Notes: a model not told the origin generated them from the sequence alone. A DNA stretch of 34,014 nucleotides from JAZSMJ01 sp045535815 (GCA_045535815.1 JAZSMJ010000061.1:1-34014), one strand, 5' to 3'. Counted from the stretch's first letter, positions 15,743 to 24,208 are shown. A program made the numbers and translations.

Positions 15743-17647
15743 CTAATTATTTTTTCCAAAATTAAGAGTCCGCATTGAATTAAGTATTGCCAAAACCGAT
15801 ACGCCAACGTCAGCGAAAACAGCCGCCCACATATTGGCATAGCCTATTGCACCGAGAAGCAGCATTATTGCCTTTACCGAAAGTGCGAACCATATATTCT
15901 GGCGCACTATCGCATTGGTTTTCCTTGCTATCTTAACCGCAAGTGCAACCTTTGAAGGATCGTCATCCATTATGACGATATCGGCAGCCTCTATTGCCGC
16001 ATCAGAGCCGATTCCGCCCATCGCAATGCCAACGTCAGCTCTTGCAAGCACGGGGGCGTCGTTTATACCGTCTCCGACAAAGACAAGCTTCCCTTTTTCA
16101 GAGCGCTCCGAAATAAGCTTCTCTACGTGACATACCTTATCGGCAGGCATAAGCTCTGCATGGTATTCGTCTATGCCTACTTTCGAAGATACCTCTCTGC
16201 CAACGTCTTCTCTGTCTCCTGTAAGCATAACAACCTTTTTAACTCCGCATTTCTTAAGATCCGATACGGCACGGAGTGCATCCGGCTTGACTGTATCTGC
16301 CACGCAGATATGACCTGCATATTCACCGTTTACACAGACGTGTATTACAGTACCAAAGTGAACGCATCCGGTTATGTCGGCGCCTATCTTATCCATAAGA
16401 TTCGCATTTCCTACGTATACGGTATTGCCTTTCACCTCGGCTTTTATTCCGTATCCGGGCATATCCTCGATATCCCTTACGTCATCCTTTATTATCTGCT
16501 TACCGTATGCCTTTTTTATAGAAACCGATATCGGATGCTCGCTGAAGCACTCGGCATATGCTGCAATCTCAAGAAGCTCATCTGCCGATATCCCCTCGGG
16601 GTGTACGTCTGTAACCTCAAAGCTTCCCCTTGTAAGAGTACCCGTCTTGTCAAAAACTGCGATCTCGCAGTTTGCCAGAGCCTCAAGATAGTTACCGCCT
16701 TTAACAAGAATACCCTTAGCCGAAGCTCCTCCAATTCCTCCGAAGAAGGAAAGCGGAACAGAAATAACGAGCGCACAGGGGCAGGAGATTACGAGAAAGA
16801 TCAAGGCTCTGAAAAACCACTCGGAAAAATTCGCAAAATAATCCCCTGTGAATATGGGCGGAATAAATGCGAGCACAAGTGCTCCCATAACCACCGCAGG
16901 TGTATAATATCTTGCAAAACGGGTTATAAAGCTTTCGCTTTTCGATTTATTTGCAGATGAATTTTCAACCAGCTCAAGTATTTTTGAAACCGTTGAATCT
17001 CCAAAGCTCTTATCAACTCTGAGCTTAAGCGCACCGCTCATATTGATGCATCCGCTTATTACGGCATCTCCTACCGAAACGTAGGCAGGCGCCGATTCTC
17101 CGGTCAGAGCCGCAGAATTGATGCTGGACTGTCCATAAACTACAGTTGAATCAAGCGGTATCTTCTCGCCAGGCTTAACAATGATAAATTCACCGACCGC
17201 CACCTCATCGGGAGATACGGTTTCAGTCTCGGAGCCCTCTCCACGTATAACGTTTGCGTGATCGGGCCTGATATCCATAAGAGCTGATATCGACCGTCTG
17301 CTCTTGCTGACTGCACAGCTCTCAAAGAACTCTCCCACCTGATAAAAAAGCATTACAGCAACCGCCTCGGGATATTCACCGACTGCAAAAGCGCCAAGCG
17401 TTGCTATCATCATAAGAAAGTTCTCGTCAAATACCTGCCCGTGCGAAATGTTAAGTACCGCTTTTTTCAAAACGTGCGATCCAACCGCAAAATACGGTAT
17501 CAAAAACAGAGGTATGTATGCAAGTCTGTTTGGTACCCCAAGCCTTTCCAGAACCGAAAGCTCCAATAAGATCCACGCAGGGATAAACAGTCCTATTGCT
17601 GTTATAATGCGTATAAGCTGTTTTTTCTGTTTTTTTGCAAGCTTCAT
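15743..17647 (-). CDS. P1B-type Zn2+/Cd2+/Pb2+-exporting ATPase
   Basis: 634 residues from the ATG at 17645-17647, which overlaps the stop of the upstream metallochaperone gene by 4 bases (ATGA). TGES is at 182-185 in the actuator domain, CPC at 289-291 in the metal-path helix, the phosphorylated aspartate D333 in DKTGTLT, and GDGINDAP in the P domain. The pattern CPCALVISVP together with a lysine in SVKAIML and the aspartate in ADVGVS near the end marks subclass P1B-2 (Zn/Cd/Pb) rather than copper pumps. The usual N-terminal metal-binding domain is missing from the polypeptide and is instead the separate small gene just upstream. It exports metal under control of the ArsR/CadC-like protein. 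Confidence 0.94.
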   Translation of the reverse strand: MKLAKKQKKQLIRIITAIGLFIPAWILLELSVLERLGVPNRLAYIPLFLIPYFAVGSHVLKKAVLNISHGQVFDENFLMMIATLGAFAVGEYPEAVAVMLFYQVGEFFESCAVSKSRRSISALMDIRPDHANVIRGEGSETETVSPDEVAVGEFIIVKPGEKIPLDSTVVYGQSSINSAALTGESAPAYVSVGDAVISGCINMSGALKLRVDKSFGDSTVSKILELVENSSANKSKSESFITRFARYYTPAVVMGALVLAFIPPIFTGDYFANFSEWFFRALIFLVISCPCALVISVPLSFFGGIGGASAKGILVKGGNYLEALANCEIAVFDKTGTLTRGSFEVTDVHPEGISADELLEIAAYAECFSEHPISVSIKKAYGKQIIKDDVRDIEDMPGYGIKAEVKGNTVYVGNANLMDKIGADITGCVHFGTVIHVCVNGEYAGHICVADTVKPDALRAVSDLKKCGVKKVVMLTGDREDVGREVSSKVGIDEYHAELMPADKVCHVEKLISERSEKGKLVFVGDGINDAPVLARADVGIAMGGIGSDAAIEAADIVIMDDDPSKVALAVKIARKTNAIVRQNIWFALSVKAIMLLLGAIGYANMWAAVFADVGVSVLAILNSMRTLNFGKNN

Positions 17648-17862
17648 AATATTACAGTGCAGTCTGAATCTACCTTTTTGCAAACCTTAACGACCTGCTT
17701 CATTATCTCATCAAAATTGTCCTCATCAGCTTCGATCACCATTTTCTGCGCAAGAAAGCTTACGGTAGCGGATTTTACGCCGTCTATCTTCTTTATTCCC
17801 TCTTCCATTTTTGCGGCGCAGTTTGCGCAATCAAGATCTTCCATTAAAAACGTTTTTTTCAT
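17644..17862 (-). CDS. Heavy-metal-associated (HMA) domain protein, stand-alone metallochaperone
   Basis: 72 residues forming one ferredoxin-like HMA domain. The metal motif DCANCAAK puts the two cysteines at 12 and 15. The acidic residue right before the first cysteine (D11) is common in Zn/Cd-specific HMA domains. It probably hands metal to the downstream ATPase, which lacks an N-terminal HMA domain. It overlaps that gene by 4 bases and begins 14 bases after the regulator stop codon, so the three genes form one operon. Confidence 0.9.
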   Translation of the reverse strand: MKKTFLMEDLDCANCAAKMEEGIKKIDGVKSATVSFLAQKMVIEADEDNFDEIMKQVVKVCKKVDSDCTVIL

Positions 17863-17876
17863 AATATTTCTCCATT

Positions 17877-18254
17877 CTATTCATTAATATGCTCAAGTCC
17901 CATAAGAATTATGGTATGAATATGATCGTCAGCCAGAGAGTAATAGGCTGTTTTCCCGTCTCTTCTTTTTTTGACAAGATTGGATTGCCTGAGCGACCTT
18001 AATTGATGAGATATAGCCGACACGCTCATATCGAGAGACTGCGCTATATCACAAACGCACCTCTCACCGTTTGCAAGAGAATAAAGTATTCTGAGTCTTG
18101 TCACGTCTCCGAATATCTTATACAGCGACGCAAGATCCGAAAGCTCATCCTCACTCGGCATTTCCGCTCCGTGAGATATTTTCGCCATTTCGGTATTTTC
18201 TTCATTCGCCGTTTCGTGTGTTGTCATTTCTTCTTTTATTTTCATCACCTGCAT
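17877..18254 (-). CDS. ArsR/SmtB-family metal sensor repressor (CadC/CzrA-like)
   Basis: 125 residues. The winged helix-turn-helix includes GDVTRLRILYSL and MSVSAISHQLRSLRQ. Two known metal sites of this family can be traced: the alpha-3 cysteines C66 and C68 (ERCVCD, compare ELCVCD of CadC) and the complete alpha-5 site D109, H111, H122, E125 (D-x-H ... H-x-x-E as in SmtB/CzrA). It should repress its own operon and let go on binding Zn or Cd. A second start at 18245 (MKIKEE) is possible, as neither start has an ideal ribosome binding site. A palindromic operator and consensus promoter lie directly upstream. Confidence 0.92.
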   Translation of the reverse strand: MQVMKIKEEMTTHETANEENTEMAKISHGAEMPSEDELSDLASLYKIFGDVTRLRILYSLANGERCVCDIAQSLDMSVSAISHQLRSLRQSNLVKKRRDGKTAYYSLADDHIHTIILMGLEHINE

Positions 18255-18262
18255 TCATTTGA

Positions 18263-18278
18263 ACATTTGCTCAAATGT
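18263..18278 (-). promoter_or_regulatory. Palindromic operator of the metal-efflux operon
   Basis: ACATTTG-CT-CAAATGT is a perfect 7-2-7 inverted repeat that resembles known ArsR/SmtB/CzrA operators (consensus near GAACATATGTTC). It lies between the -10 box and the start codon, over the probable transcription start, where bound repressor would block RNA polymerase. Confidence 0.75.
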
Positions 18279-18279
18279 G

Positions 18280-18308
18280 ATTATATACCCTTTTGAAAGT
18301 GTTGTCAA
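18280..18308 (-). promoter_or_regulatory. Consensus promoter of the metal-efflux operon
   Basis: On the minus strand: TTGACA (18303-18308), 17-base spacer, TATAAT (18280-18285), a perfect sigma-A consensus. Such a strong promoter directly followed by an operator fits a tightly repressed, strongly inducible resistance operon. Confidence 0.85.
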
Positions 18309-18359
18309 TACTTTTTATACAAAAATAAGACGGTCGTCGGAGAATATCTATTTAATGAT

Positions 18360-18391
18360 AAAAGTGAGAGGCATTAAAACCTCTCACTTTT
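18360..18391 (-). terminator. Terminator of the sigma/LRR unit
   Basis: AAAAGTGAGAGG (18360-18371) pairs with CCTCTCACTTTT (18380-18391), a 12-bp stem with an 8-base loop, a few bases after the LRR gene stop. On the minus strand the 3' arm ends in TTTTATCATT. Confidence 0.8.
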
Positions 18392-18394
18392 CTG

Positions 18395-20866
18395 TTATTG
18401 AATCAAGGAAACCCGAATTTGTATGATTTTCCCCGAAGGATTAAGCAGATATTTTTCCGCCCATTCTTCCCAGTCTGCTTCTGTGGCAGTTACCTCGTCC
18501 GGCAAGTCGAAATTCTGTCCGTTTATGACACATTCTACGGAATATATGCCGTACATATCGAATTTCACCTGCGCAGTACCGTTCATCACGGAATAGGAAG
18601 CTTCAGGATGATTGCTGTAAAGGATATGCGTAAATTCAGAAATATCCCTGCCGACAGTGAGTTCATAAATGGTGTATTCCACTTCGTCTGTGATGATAAA
18701 CTCATCCGGAATCATATTGTCCTCCAGCGGATCATCCATATTCCAGTTGTGGAATACGAGATACACACCATCCATATATTCCATAGAATAAACCGGCTGA
18801 CCGGGACCATGCTCGGAATATTCGAGAGTCAGCTTGCCGTAGTTCTTCTCCAAATCGGACGCCGACATATAAAGCATAGAGTCAGAAGGATTGGATAGCT
18901 TCACGAATTCGGGTTGAGGATAATTCTCGCAGTAGAACAGATAGTCAAGCATAAGATTGATTTCCTTGATCTTTGCCGCCACGAGAATACGGAATTCACC
19001 GCTTCCGCCGGCACCTGTTACGCTAATTATTCTGCCGTCCGTATAACCGTTCGGAAGCGAAAGTGTACAAGCAGACAATAATGCTATACTCATATCTGAT
19101 GCATTGAGATACGCCAGATAGAACCGCAGATCATCCTCGAACACGTAAACCACAGGAGATCCACCAACGATCGAATACTTGATACGTGCCTCATCTGCTG
19201 CTTTCGGAAGCGCTTCAACCTCCGCGACAATACAGTGCGGAATATCCAGAGAATTGGTTTCTATGATAGGTTCGTCACTAAGTTGCGTTACAAAGAACTC
19301 ATAAATATTGTATCTGAACCAACCATACTCATTTCTGCCCTCAATGTTGTCTTCGTCCACCCAATAAAGAGAGTCTTTGACGTAATCGCCGTAGAAATTG
19401 TTCAAGTATTCGGCATACGGATAATTCGGTGACATCAGAATATCGCCGTTCAAGGTGACGACGTAGAAACTGTAAAAGCCGTTTCTGTGTCTGTATTCTA
19501 CCGAAGCTCTCGTTCCATCCGGCGAGAACGTGATCGTGGGACGCACGGCGGAAAGATAACCGAGGTTGTTGTGAACGATTCGTCCGTCTTCGTGAGTGAA
19601 TGTAACATCACCATAGTAGTCGCCGTCCCGTTCAAATACTGCAGTCCAACCAAATGAGGATACGATATCCTCCGGCTCTGCGGTTTGGGGGTTCTGCAGA
19701 TAAAACAGATTCAGCACGCGGTAGACAACATCCTCCCAGTACAGTGCGGTGCTCATATTATCCGGTGTTGCCTGCAGAACGATCGTATATTCTCCTGCAG
19801 GAATATGAATGCTGACGTCATAAACGTACGTGCCGTCCGTGTAGGTAATGTCCGACATAGAGAATTCACTCGGCACCACCATTCCGTCCGGGAGTTCCGG
19901 AGCGTTTGTACCAACAGCATATGCACGACGTGTAGCTTCATCCGTTGGAGTGAGATCATCTCCGCGCAGAGCCGCAAGTGTAAAGAAGATCTGTGACTCA
20001 AGGGCGTCAAGGTCACTTCTTACAATCTCTTCCGATCGAGAGATCAGTCCGCGTACTCTTTCCTCAAGCGGACTCATCTGCCCGGCCAGAATGGAGAGAT
20101 AGAACGGTACACCGCCAAATGCCTCGCCGCCAAATTCTATACCCTCAGGGATATATCCCTCCACGGCAGACATACAACCGCTGAATGCACCTTCGCTGAT
20201 GTATTTCAGAGAATCGGGGAGATGGATCGCTTTCAGTTTCGTATTGGAAGCAAAGGCATTATACCCGATATACTCCAAATTTTCACCGAAATCAATCTCT
20301 TCAAGCTCTGTTGCCTGTACTGCATGAGCAGCTACAAAGCGAATCGAATCGGGAATGGTGAAGGTCTTTTCGCCCTGACGTTTATACTGCAGAAGAATGG
20401 ATTTGTCCGAGGTCATCAGCAGTCCATCCTCTTCCACAAAGGAAAGATTATTGGATGCAATGATAATATCCACCAATTTATCAAGCCCGGCAAAAGCATT
20501 CACTTCTACCGTCTGCACGCCGGAACCCAGGCGGACGACCTTGATTTTTTCTCTGTTAGCATTCTCAAGGAAGGTGAAATCCGCAATAGTTTCTACCTCT
20601 TCGGGGATGGTAATATCCGTTTCAAATCCCGAATAACGAAGCAGAACGCCGTCTTCAATATAGAAGCCGTTTTCATCAATAATCATCGGCTGATTCATAC
20701 GGCTAGCAACCAATACTGCTGCAATCACCAATATAAATGAAGCGGCAATAGCGCTTATGCGCCCAAGCCACACACTCATCTTCTTCGCAGGTCTATATGT
20801 AATGCATTCTTCTATATATTTCTTATCAACTCTGCCTACCGCATCAAGAAAATCAATTTCCTTCAT
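18395..20866 (-). CDS. Membrane-anchored BspA-type leucine-rich repeat protein, putative anti-sigma/sensor
   Basis: 823 residues. About 30 cytoplasmic residues (with KYIEECITYRPAKK) precede a single membrane segment at about 35-55 (ISAIAASFILVIAAVLVASR). Outside follows a set of LRR_5/BspA-type repeats (about 65-250), recognisable by the recurring pattern I-P-x-x-V-x-x-I-x-x-x-A-F. From about 260 to the end is a large beta-rich domain I do not recognise, with kelch- or propeller-like strands (TITFSPDGTRASVEYR, DGVYLVFHNW). The gene starts 4 bases inside the end of the ECF sigma gene. I infer that the short inner segment binds the sigma factor while the outer domain senses a surface signal; no anti-sigma zinc finger or RsgI domain is visible, so this is inference. 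Confidence 0.75.
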   Translation of the reverse strand: MKEIDFLDAVGRVDKKYIEECITYRPAKKMSVWLGRISAIAASFILVIAAVLVASRMNQPMIIDENGFYIEDGVLLRYSGFETDITIPEEVETIADFTFLENANREKIKVVRLGSGVQTVEVNAFAGLDKLVDIIIASNNLSFVEEDGLLMTSDKSILLQYKRQGEKTFTIPDSIRFVAAHAVQATELEEIDFGENLEYIGYNAFASNTKLKAIHLPDSLKYISEGAFSGCMSAVEGYIPEGIEFGGEAFGGVPFYLSILAGQMSPLEERVRGLISRSEEIVRSDLDALESQIFFTLAALRGDDLTPTDEATRRAYAVGTNAPELPDGMVVPSEFSMSDITYTDGTYVYDVSIHIPAGEYTIVLQATPDNMSTALYWEDVVYRVLNLFYLQNPQTAEPEDIVSSFGWTAVFERDGDYYGDVTFTHEDGRIVHNNLGYLSAVRPTITFSPDGTRASVEYRHRNGFYSFYVVTLNGDILMSPNYPYAEYLNNFYGDYVKDSLYWVDEDNIEGRNEYGWFRYNIYEFFVTQLSDEPIIETNSLDIPHCIVAEVEALPKAADEARIKYSIVGGSPVVYVFEDDLRFYLAYLNASDMSIALLSACTLSLPNGYTDGRIISVTGAGGSGEFRILVAAKIKEINLMLDYLFYCENYPQPEFVKLSNPSDSMLYMSASDLEKNYGKLTLEYSEHGPGQPVYSMEYMDGVYLVFHNWNMDDPLEDNMIPDEFIITDEVEYTIYELTVGRDISEFTHILYSNHPEASYSVMNGTAQVKFDMYGIYSVECVINGQNFDLPDEVTATEADWEEWAEKYLLNPSGKIIQIRVSLIQ

Positions 20867-21402
20867 ACGTTGATACCCTCCTCCACCAGCATTTTTTTGA
20901 GCTTAGCACGCATACGGGAAAGCTTAACTCCTGCATGATTTTCGGTGATACCCACGGCTCTTGCAGCATCTGCTATGCTCTCGCAAAGATAATATCGCCG
21001 CATAAAAAGCACGCGGGAAGGTTTATCCTGAATAGAGAGAAACCTAGAAATGATATCGGCTGCAAAACTGATTTCCTCCTCTGGTGAAGGTGTCGCCTTC
21101 ACATAATCTGTCAGTTCTTCCATTATCGCATTCCGTTTCGATGCGTTCTTGTATCGAAACAGCTTCAGTGCTATATTCCGAACAATTGCCGTAAAGAATG
21201 CAGGCAAAATCTGTGGCTTTTCAGGCGGTATGCTGTTCCACATTCCGAGATAGCTGTCGTTCATGCATTCTTCGGTATCCAATCTGTCGTGTAGGATGTT
21301 CATGGCAACCGAACGGGCAAGCCGATCGTATTTATTGCCTAGTTCTGTGATTGCCGTTTCAGACCGTGCCCAAAACAGACTGATGATATCAGCATCATTC
21401 AC
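20863..21402 (-). CDS. ECF-type RNA polymerase sigma factor
   Basis: 179 residues. Region 2 (about 15-75) includes the NILHDRLDTEECMNDSYLGMW helix that contacts the -10 element; region 4 (about 115-172) ends with a helix-turn-helix, SIADAARAVGITENHAGVKLSRMRAKL. It would direct RNA polymerase to a small set of promoters when released. The start codon is GTG at 21400-21402, chosen since AAAGGAGG lies eight bases upstream. It overlaps the LRR membrane gene by 4 bases. A TATAAT at 21506-21511 (minus strand) could be a -10 box, but its -35 (TGTAAT) is poor, so an ECF-type self-activated promoter is also possible. Confidence 0.9.
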   Translation of the reverse strand: MNDADIISLFWARSETAITELGNKYDRLARSVAMNILHDRLDTEECMNDSYLGMWNSIPPEKPQILPAFFTAIVRNIALKLFRYKNASKRNAIMEELTDYVKATPSPEEEISFAADIISRFLSIQDKPSRVLFMRRYYLCESIADAARAVGITENHAGVKLSRMRAKLKKMLVEEGINV

Positions 21403-21590
21403 TTTAAATACCTCCTTTTTGGTAGACTTCTTTCAAAATCCTATTTCATTAAGGTATGTACCGATATGGAAGAAGAATCTTACAATGAGAAATAATTTTA
21501 TAACTATTATATCATGTATTTATAAATAATTACAGATAAATTAGCATATTTCTGAATATATCTACAATTCATATTGTTTATATAAACAGC
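21403..21590. other. A/T-rich leader of the sigma gene
   Basis: This gap has no gene. It contains the strong ribosome binding site AAAGGAGG (near 21411-21418 on the minus strand), a possible -10 box at 21506-21511 and otherwise unstructured A/T-rich DNA. I see no riboswitch or repeat. Confidence 0.4.
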
Positions 21591-21630
21591 AAACAAGCAC
21601 GGAATTCTTTACAGAATTCCGTGCTTGTTT
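21591..21630. terminator. Long perfect hairpin terminator
   Basis: AAACAAGCACGGAATTCT (21591-21608) and AGAATTCCGTGCTTGTTT (21613-21630) form a perfect 18-bp stem closed by the 4-base loop TTAC. It lies downstream of the acyl-CoA synthetase gene. It is the longest perfect hairpin in the window. Confidence 0.75.
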
Positions 21631-21700
21631 CTATTGCACCAAATCAGTTGATTAGATGTTATTTTCATTGAATAACGCTAATGATATTATACTTGTATCA

Positions 21701-23395
21701 TCAGTCTATAGTTCTGTCGAGCTTAAATCTGAGTATCTTTCTGAGCGTATTTTTCGGGAATTCACTCTCACGAAGCTTCACTATAGCCACCTTCTTGTAA
21801 GGCACTGCAGTTCTGTTGTAATTGTTTACTTTATCCTGGAAATACTGCTGGGGATTATCTATACCGTTATTCTTCAGATATTCGTAATCCGGGAATATTT
21901 CGGCAACTATAGCGTTATTCATAACGCCTCTCTTGCTCTGACCCTCGTATACGATTATCTCAAGCATACCGGGAGTTGCAATAAGCTCATTCTCGATCTC
22001 TTCGGGATATACGTTTTTACCGTTTGCCAAAACTATAACGTTCTTGAGTCTTCCGGTGATGTAAAGAACGCCGTTTTCAAACTTACCGTAGTCTCCCGTT
22101 TTGAAGAAGCCCTCATCGTCAAATGCCTCGGCAGTTGCCTCATCGTTTTTATAATATCCGAGCATTACGTTGGGGCCCTTTACGTAGATCTCGCCCTCGC
22201 CGTCCTGATTAGCATTTACTATCTTAACGGTATCAACGTCAAGCACCTTTCCGACGCTTCCGTGGATATTGTAGAACGAATGGTTAACCGAAATGATAGG
22301 TGCACATTCGGTAATGCCGTATCCGTTAAGGGTAGAAATACCGAGTGCTTCAAAGAAGGTAATTATTTCCTTATTTATCGGCGCACCGCCCGAAACGACC
22401 ATTCTGAGATTTCCGCCGAAGGACTTGAGAATAGACGAAAACAGCTTTCTGCGCACGTCTATACCAACCTTAAGAAGACCGTTGCTGACTGACATCAGCT
22501 TCTTTACCATCTCTTCCTTTCCGGAATTTTGTATTCCGAGAAGTATCTTTCTGTAGAACGTTTCAAGATACAAGGGAACGAGAACGAGATGACCCGGCTT
22601 TTCGTATGCAAGCTCCTTAAGCACGTATTTTATACCTGCTGAAATATAGAGCTCAGCACCTATAGAGGCATGCCCGATTATGTTCACGCACGATCCGAAG
22701 GTATGGTGAGGAGGAAGAAGTGCAATCGATTTCAACGTAAAATCAACGTAAGGTATTACATCGGCAATATCGGAAAGGAATGCCTTTTGCGAGAGCATAA
22801 CACCCTTTCCCTGACCGGTCGTTCCTGACGTGAAAACGAGAAGCGACAAAGCATCACTGTCAATTTCAGCCTCATAATAAGATGAGTCTCCGCCTTCAAC
22901 CCTTTTTGCACCTTCTCTTATCCAGGCTCTGAGAGTTCCCTCAAGAGAATTATCGTCACCCATATAAACAATGTTGTTTATACCGTTAGCTCCGTCTATC
23001 TCATCTGCTTTGGATTTAAGATCGGAATCTATAAAGAGATATTTAACGTCTGCCTTGGATACGGTATCGGAAAGATCAGTAGCCGTCCATTCCTTATCAA
23101 GAGGCACTGCAACCGCACCTATGGCAAGGGTTGCAAAATATGCGCACACCCAATCATATGAAAGCTTTCCTATAATTCCAACGTGCGAGCCCTTGCATCC
23201 GTTTGCAATAAGCTCAGTACCAAGAGCCTGAACGTCCTCTCTTAACTGTCTGAATGATATTTTTACAGATTCCTCATCGGTTATCTTCTTACGGTATGAA
23301 TAAGCAATATTATCTTTATAAAACTCAGCAATAGAGTCAACCAAGACTCTCACGTTCGGATATTCAACCTTTTCCCTTAACTTCTTGTCCTTCAT
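21701..23395 (-). CDS. AMP-forming acyl-CoA synthetase (long-chain fatty acid-CoA ligase type)
   Basis: 564 residues of the ANL adenylating superfamily. The P-loop-like TSGTTGQGKG is at 189-198; NGYGITECAPIISVN, TGDYGKF, GRLKNVIVLANGKNVYPEEIE (hinge) and the C-terminal catalytic-lysine region KNTLRKILRFK follow in order. It activates a carboxylic acid, probably a fatty acid, to acyl-AMP and then transfers it to CoA (or to a carrier protein). No membrane segment is evident. GGAGG lies about five bases before the ATG. The gene is transcribed away from a TetR regulator, and both share an operator region, so its expression is probably controlled by that regulator, perhaps in response to an acyl-CoA. 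Confidence 0.9.
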   Translation of the reverse strand: MKDKKLREKVEYPNVRVLVDSIAEFYKDNIAYSYRKKITDEESVKISFRQLREDVQALGTELIANGCKGSHVGIIGKLSYDWVCAYFATLAIGAVAVPLDKEWTATDLSDTVSKADVKYLFIDSDLKSKADEIDGANGINNIVYMGDDNSLEGTLRAWIREGAKRVEGGDSSYYEAEIDSDALSLLVFTSGTTGQGKGVMLSQKAFLSDIADVIPYVDFTLKSIALLPPHHTFGSCVNIIGHASIGAELYISAGIKYVLKELAYEKPGHLVLVPLYLETFYRKILLGIQNSGKEEMVKKLMSVSNGLLKVGIDVRRKLFSSILKSFGGNLRMVVSGGAPINKEIITFFEALGISTLNGYGITECAPIISVNHSFYNIHGSVGKVLDVDTVKIVNANQDGEGEIYVKGPNVMLGYYKNDEATAEAFDDEGFFKTGDYGKFENGVLYITGRLKNVIVLANGKNVYPEEIENELIATPGMLEIIVYEGQSKRGVMNNAIVAEIFPDYEYLKNNGIDNPQQYFQDKVNNYNRTAVPYKKVAIVKLRESEFPKNTLRKILRFKLDRTID

Positions 23396-23449
23396 CGTAA
23401 CCTCCGGTTATATGATAAATAATATTTTTCGCAGTCTTTTATAACTCTA

Positions 23450-23478
23450 TTGACAAAACTATAATCAAATGATAAAAT
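23450..23478 (+). promoter_or_regulatory. Promoter of the TetR gene
   Basis: TTGACA (23450-23455), 17-base spacer, TAAAAT (23473-23478). The -10 box runs directly into a TGATACTA half-site at 23478-23485, over the expected start of transcription. The leader before the TetR start codon would be about 120 bases. Confidence 0.75.
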
Positions 23479-23512
23479 GATACTAAAAGATCACATTGAT
23501 ACTTTAGTATCA
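23478..23512. promoter_or_regulatory. TetR operator cluster between face-to-face promoters
   Basis: TGATACTAAA (23478-23487) and TTTAGTATCA (23503-23512) are perfect inverted copies 15 bases apart, and TGATAC-N4-GTATCA at 23497-23512 is itself a perfect dyad. These sites cover the expected start points of both promoters. Two more half-sites, TGATAC at 23563-23568 and GTATCA at 23583-23588, lie nearer to the TetR gene. Confidence 0.75.
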
Positions 23513-23517
23513 CAAAC

Positions 23518-23546
23518 AGTATAGTTTATTTTTTCCAAAAAGTCAA
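23518..23546 (-). promoter_or_regulatory. Promoter of the acyl-CoA synthetase gene
   Basis: On the minus strand: TTGACT (23541-23546), 17-base spacer, TATACT (23518-23523), followed at once by the TGATAC dyad. The resulting transcript would cross the TetR promoter, so the two promoters face each other. Confidence 0.75.
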
Positions 23547-23607
23547 TAACACATCTCTTTTTTGATACTATTCTATTATATGGTATCACACCGAAAAGGA
23601 AGAAAAA

Positions 23608-24147
23608 ATGAGTAATAACACAAGATCGGGCGATTTCTTAAAGGAGTGCATTTCAGATGCACTTATCAAGCTTATGCATACCAAGCCTATAGAAAAAATA
23701 TCGGTTGATGAGATAACCGAGCTTGCAGGCGTAGGCAGAGCGACCTATTTCAGAAAATTTTCATCAAAAAAAGAAGTCCTTACATTCAAGCTGATACAGC
23801 TGTGGAACAGATGGGCAGACGAGCATAATATCCCTCATCAGTACAGTCTTGGAAACGCAGTTGACTTTTTTGAATTCAACTATCATATAAGAGATATCCA
23901 CAAGCTGATATACGATGCCGGCGTTCAGTCAACCGTTTACGATGCATTTTATCAGATAATAATGCCTCATAACGAAAACGACATAGGTGAGTGCTACAAA
24001 AACACCTTCTACACGTACGGTCTTTTCGGGCTCCTAAACGAATGGATAAAAAGCGGGTATTCCGAATCCCCCAAAAAGATGGCTCATATATATTGGAACG
24101 CCATACTTTCAGGCCCGCCCAAAAGATCAACGGATGCCAAGGAGTAG
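23608..24147 (+). CDS. TetR/AcrR-family repressor of the acyl-CoA synthetase gene
   Basis: 179 residues. The N-terminal helix-turn-helix (about 28-55) reads KISVDEITELAGVGRATYFRKFSSKKEVL, with the usual TetR pattern of two helices and an aromatic-rich recognition helix. The remaining residues (60-179) are a helical ligand domain of the AcrR kind with no recognised subgroup. The start has AAGGA seven bases upstream. Five TGATAC half-sites lie in the 212-base gap shared with the divergent acyl-CoA synthetase gene. I infer autoregulation and control of that gene, with a fatty acid or acyl-CoA as the likely inducer. Confidence 0.85.
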   Translation: MSNNTRSGDFLKECISDALIKLMHTKPIEKISVDEITELAGVGRATYFRKFSSKKEVLTFKLIQLWNRWADEHNIPHQYSLGNAVDFFEFNYHIRDIHKLIYDAGVQSTVYDAFYQIIMPHNENDIGECYKNTFYTYGLFGLLNEWIKSGYSESPKKMAHIYWNAILSGPPKRSTDAKE

Positions 24148-24208
24148 TGCTTGCTCCCTACGTATTCAGGCGTGTTCTGAAAACATTGCACGAAAAAGCA
24201 TATCGCTA

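Noticed and set aside
16127..16960. A 277-codon plus-strand open frame
   Set aside because: It is the complement of the metal ATPase gene, with Cys/Tyr/Arg-rich composition and no recognisable domain; a shadow of the real gene.
21656..22492. A 278-codon plus-strand open frame
   Set aside because: Antisense to the acyl-CoA synthetase gene, whose motifs are all intact on the minus strand.
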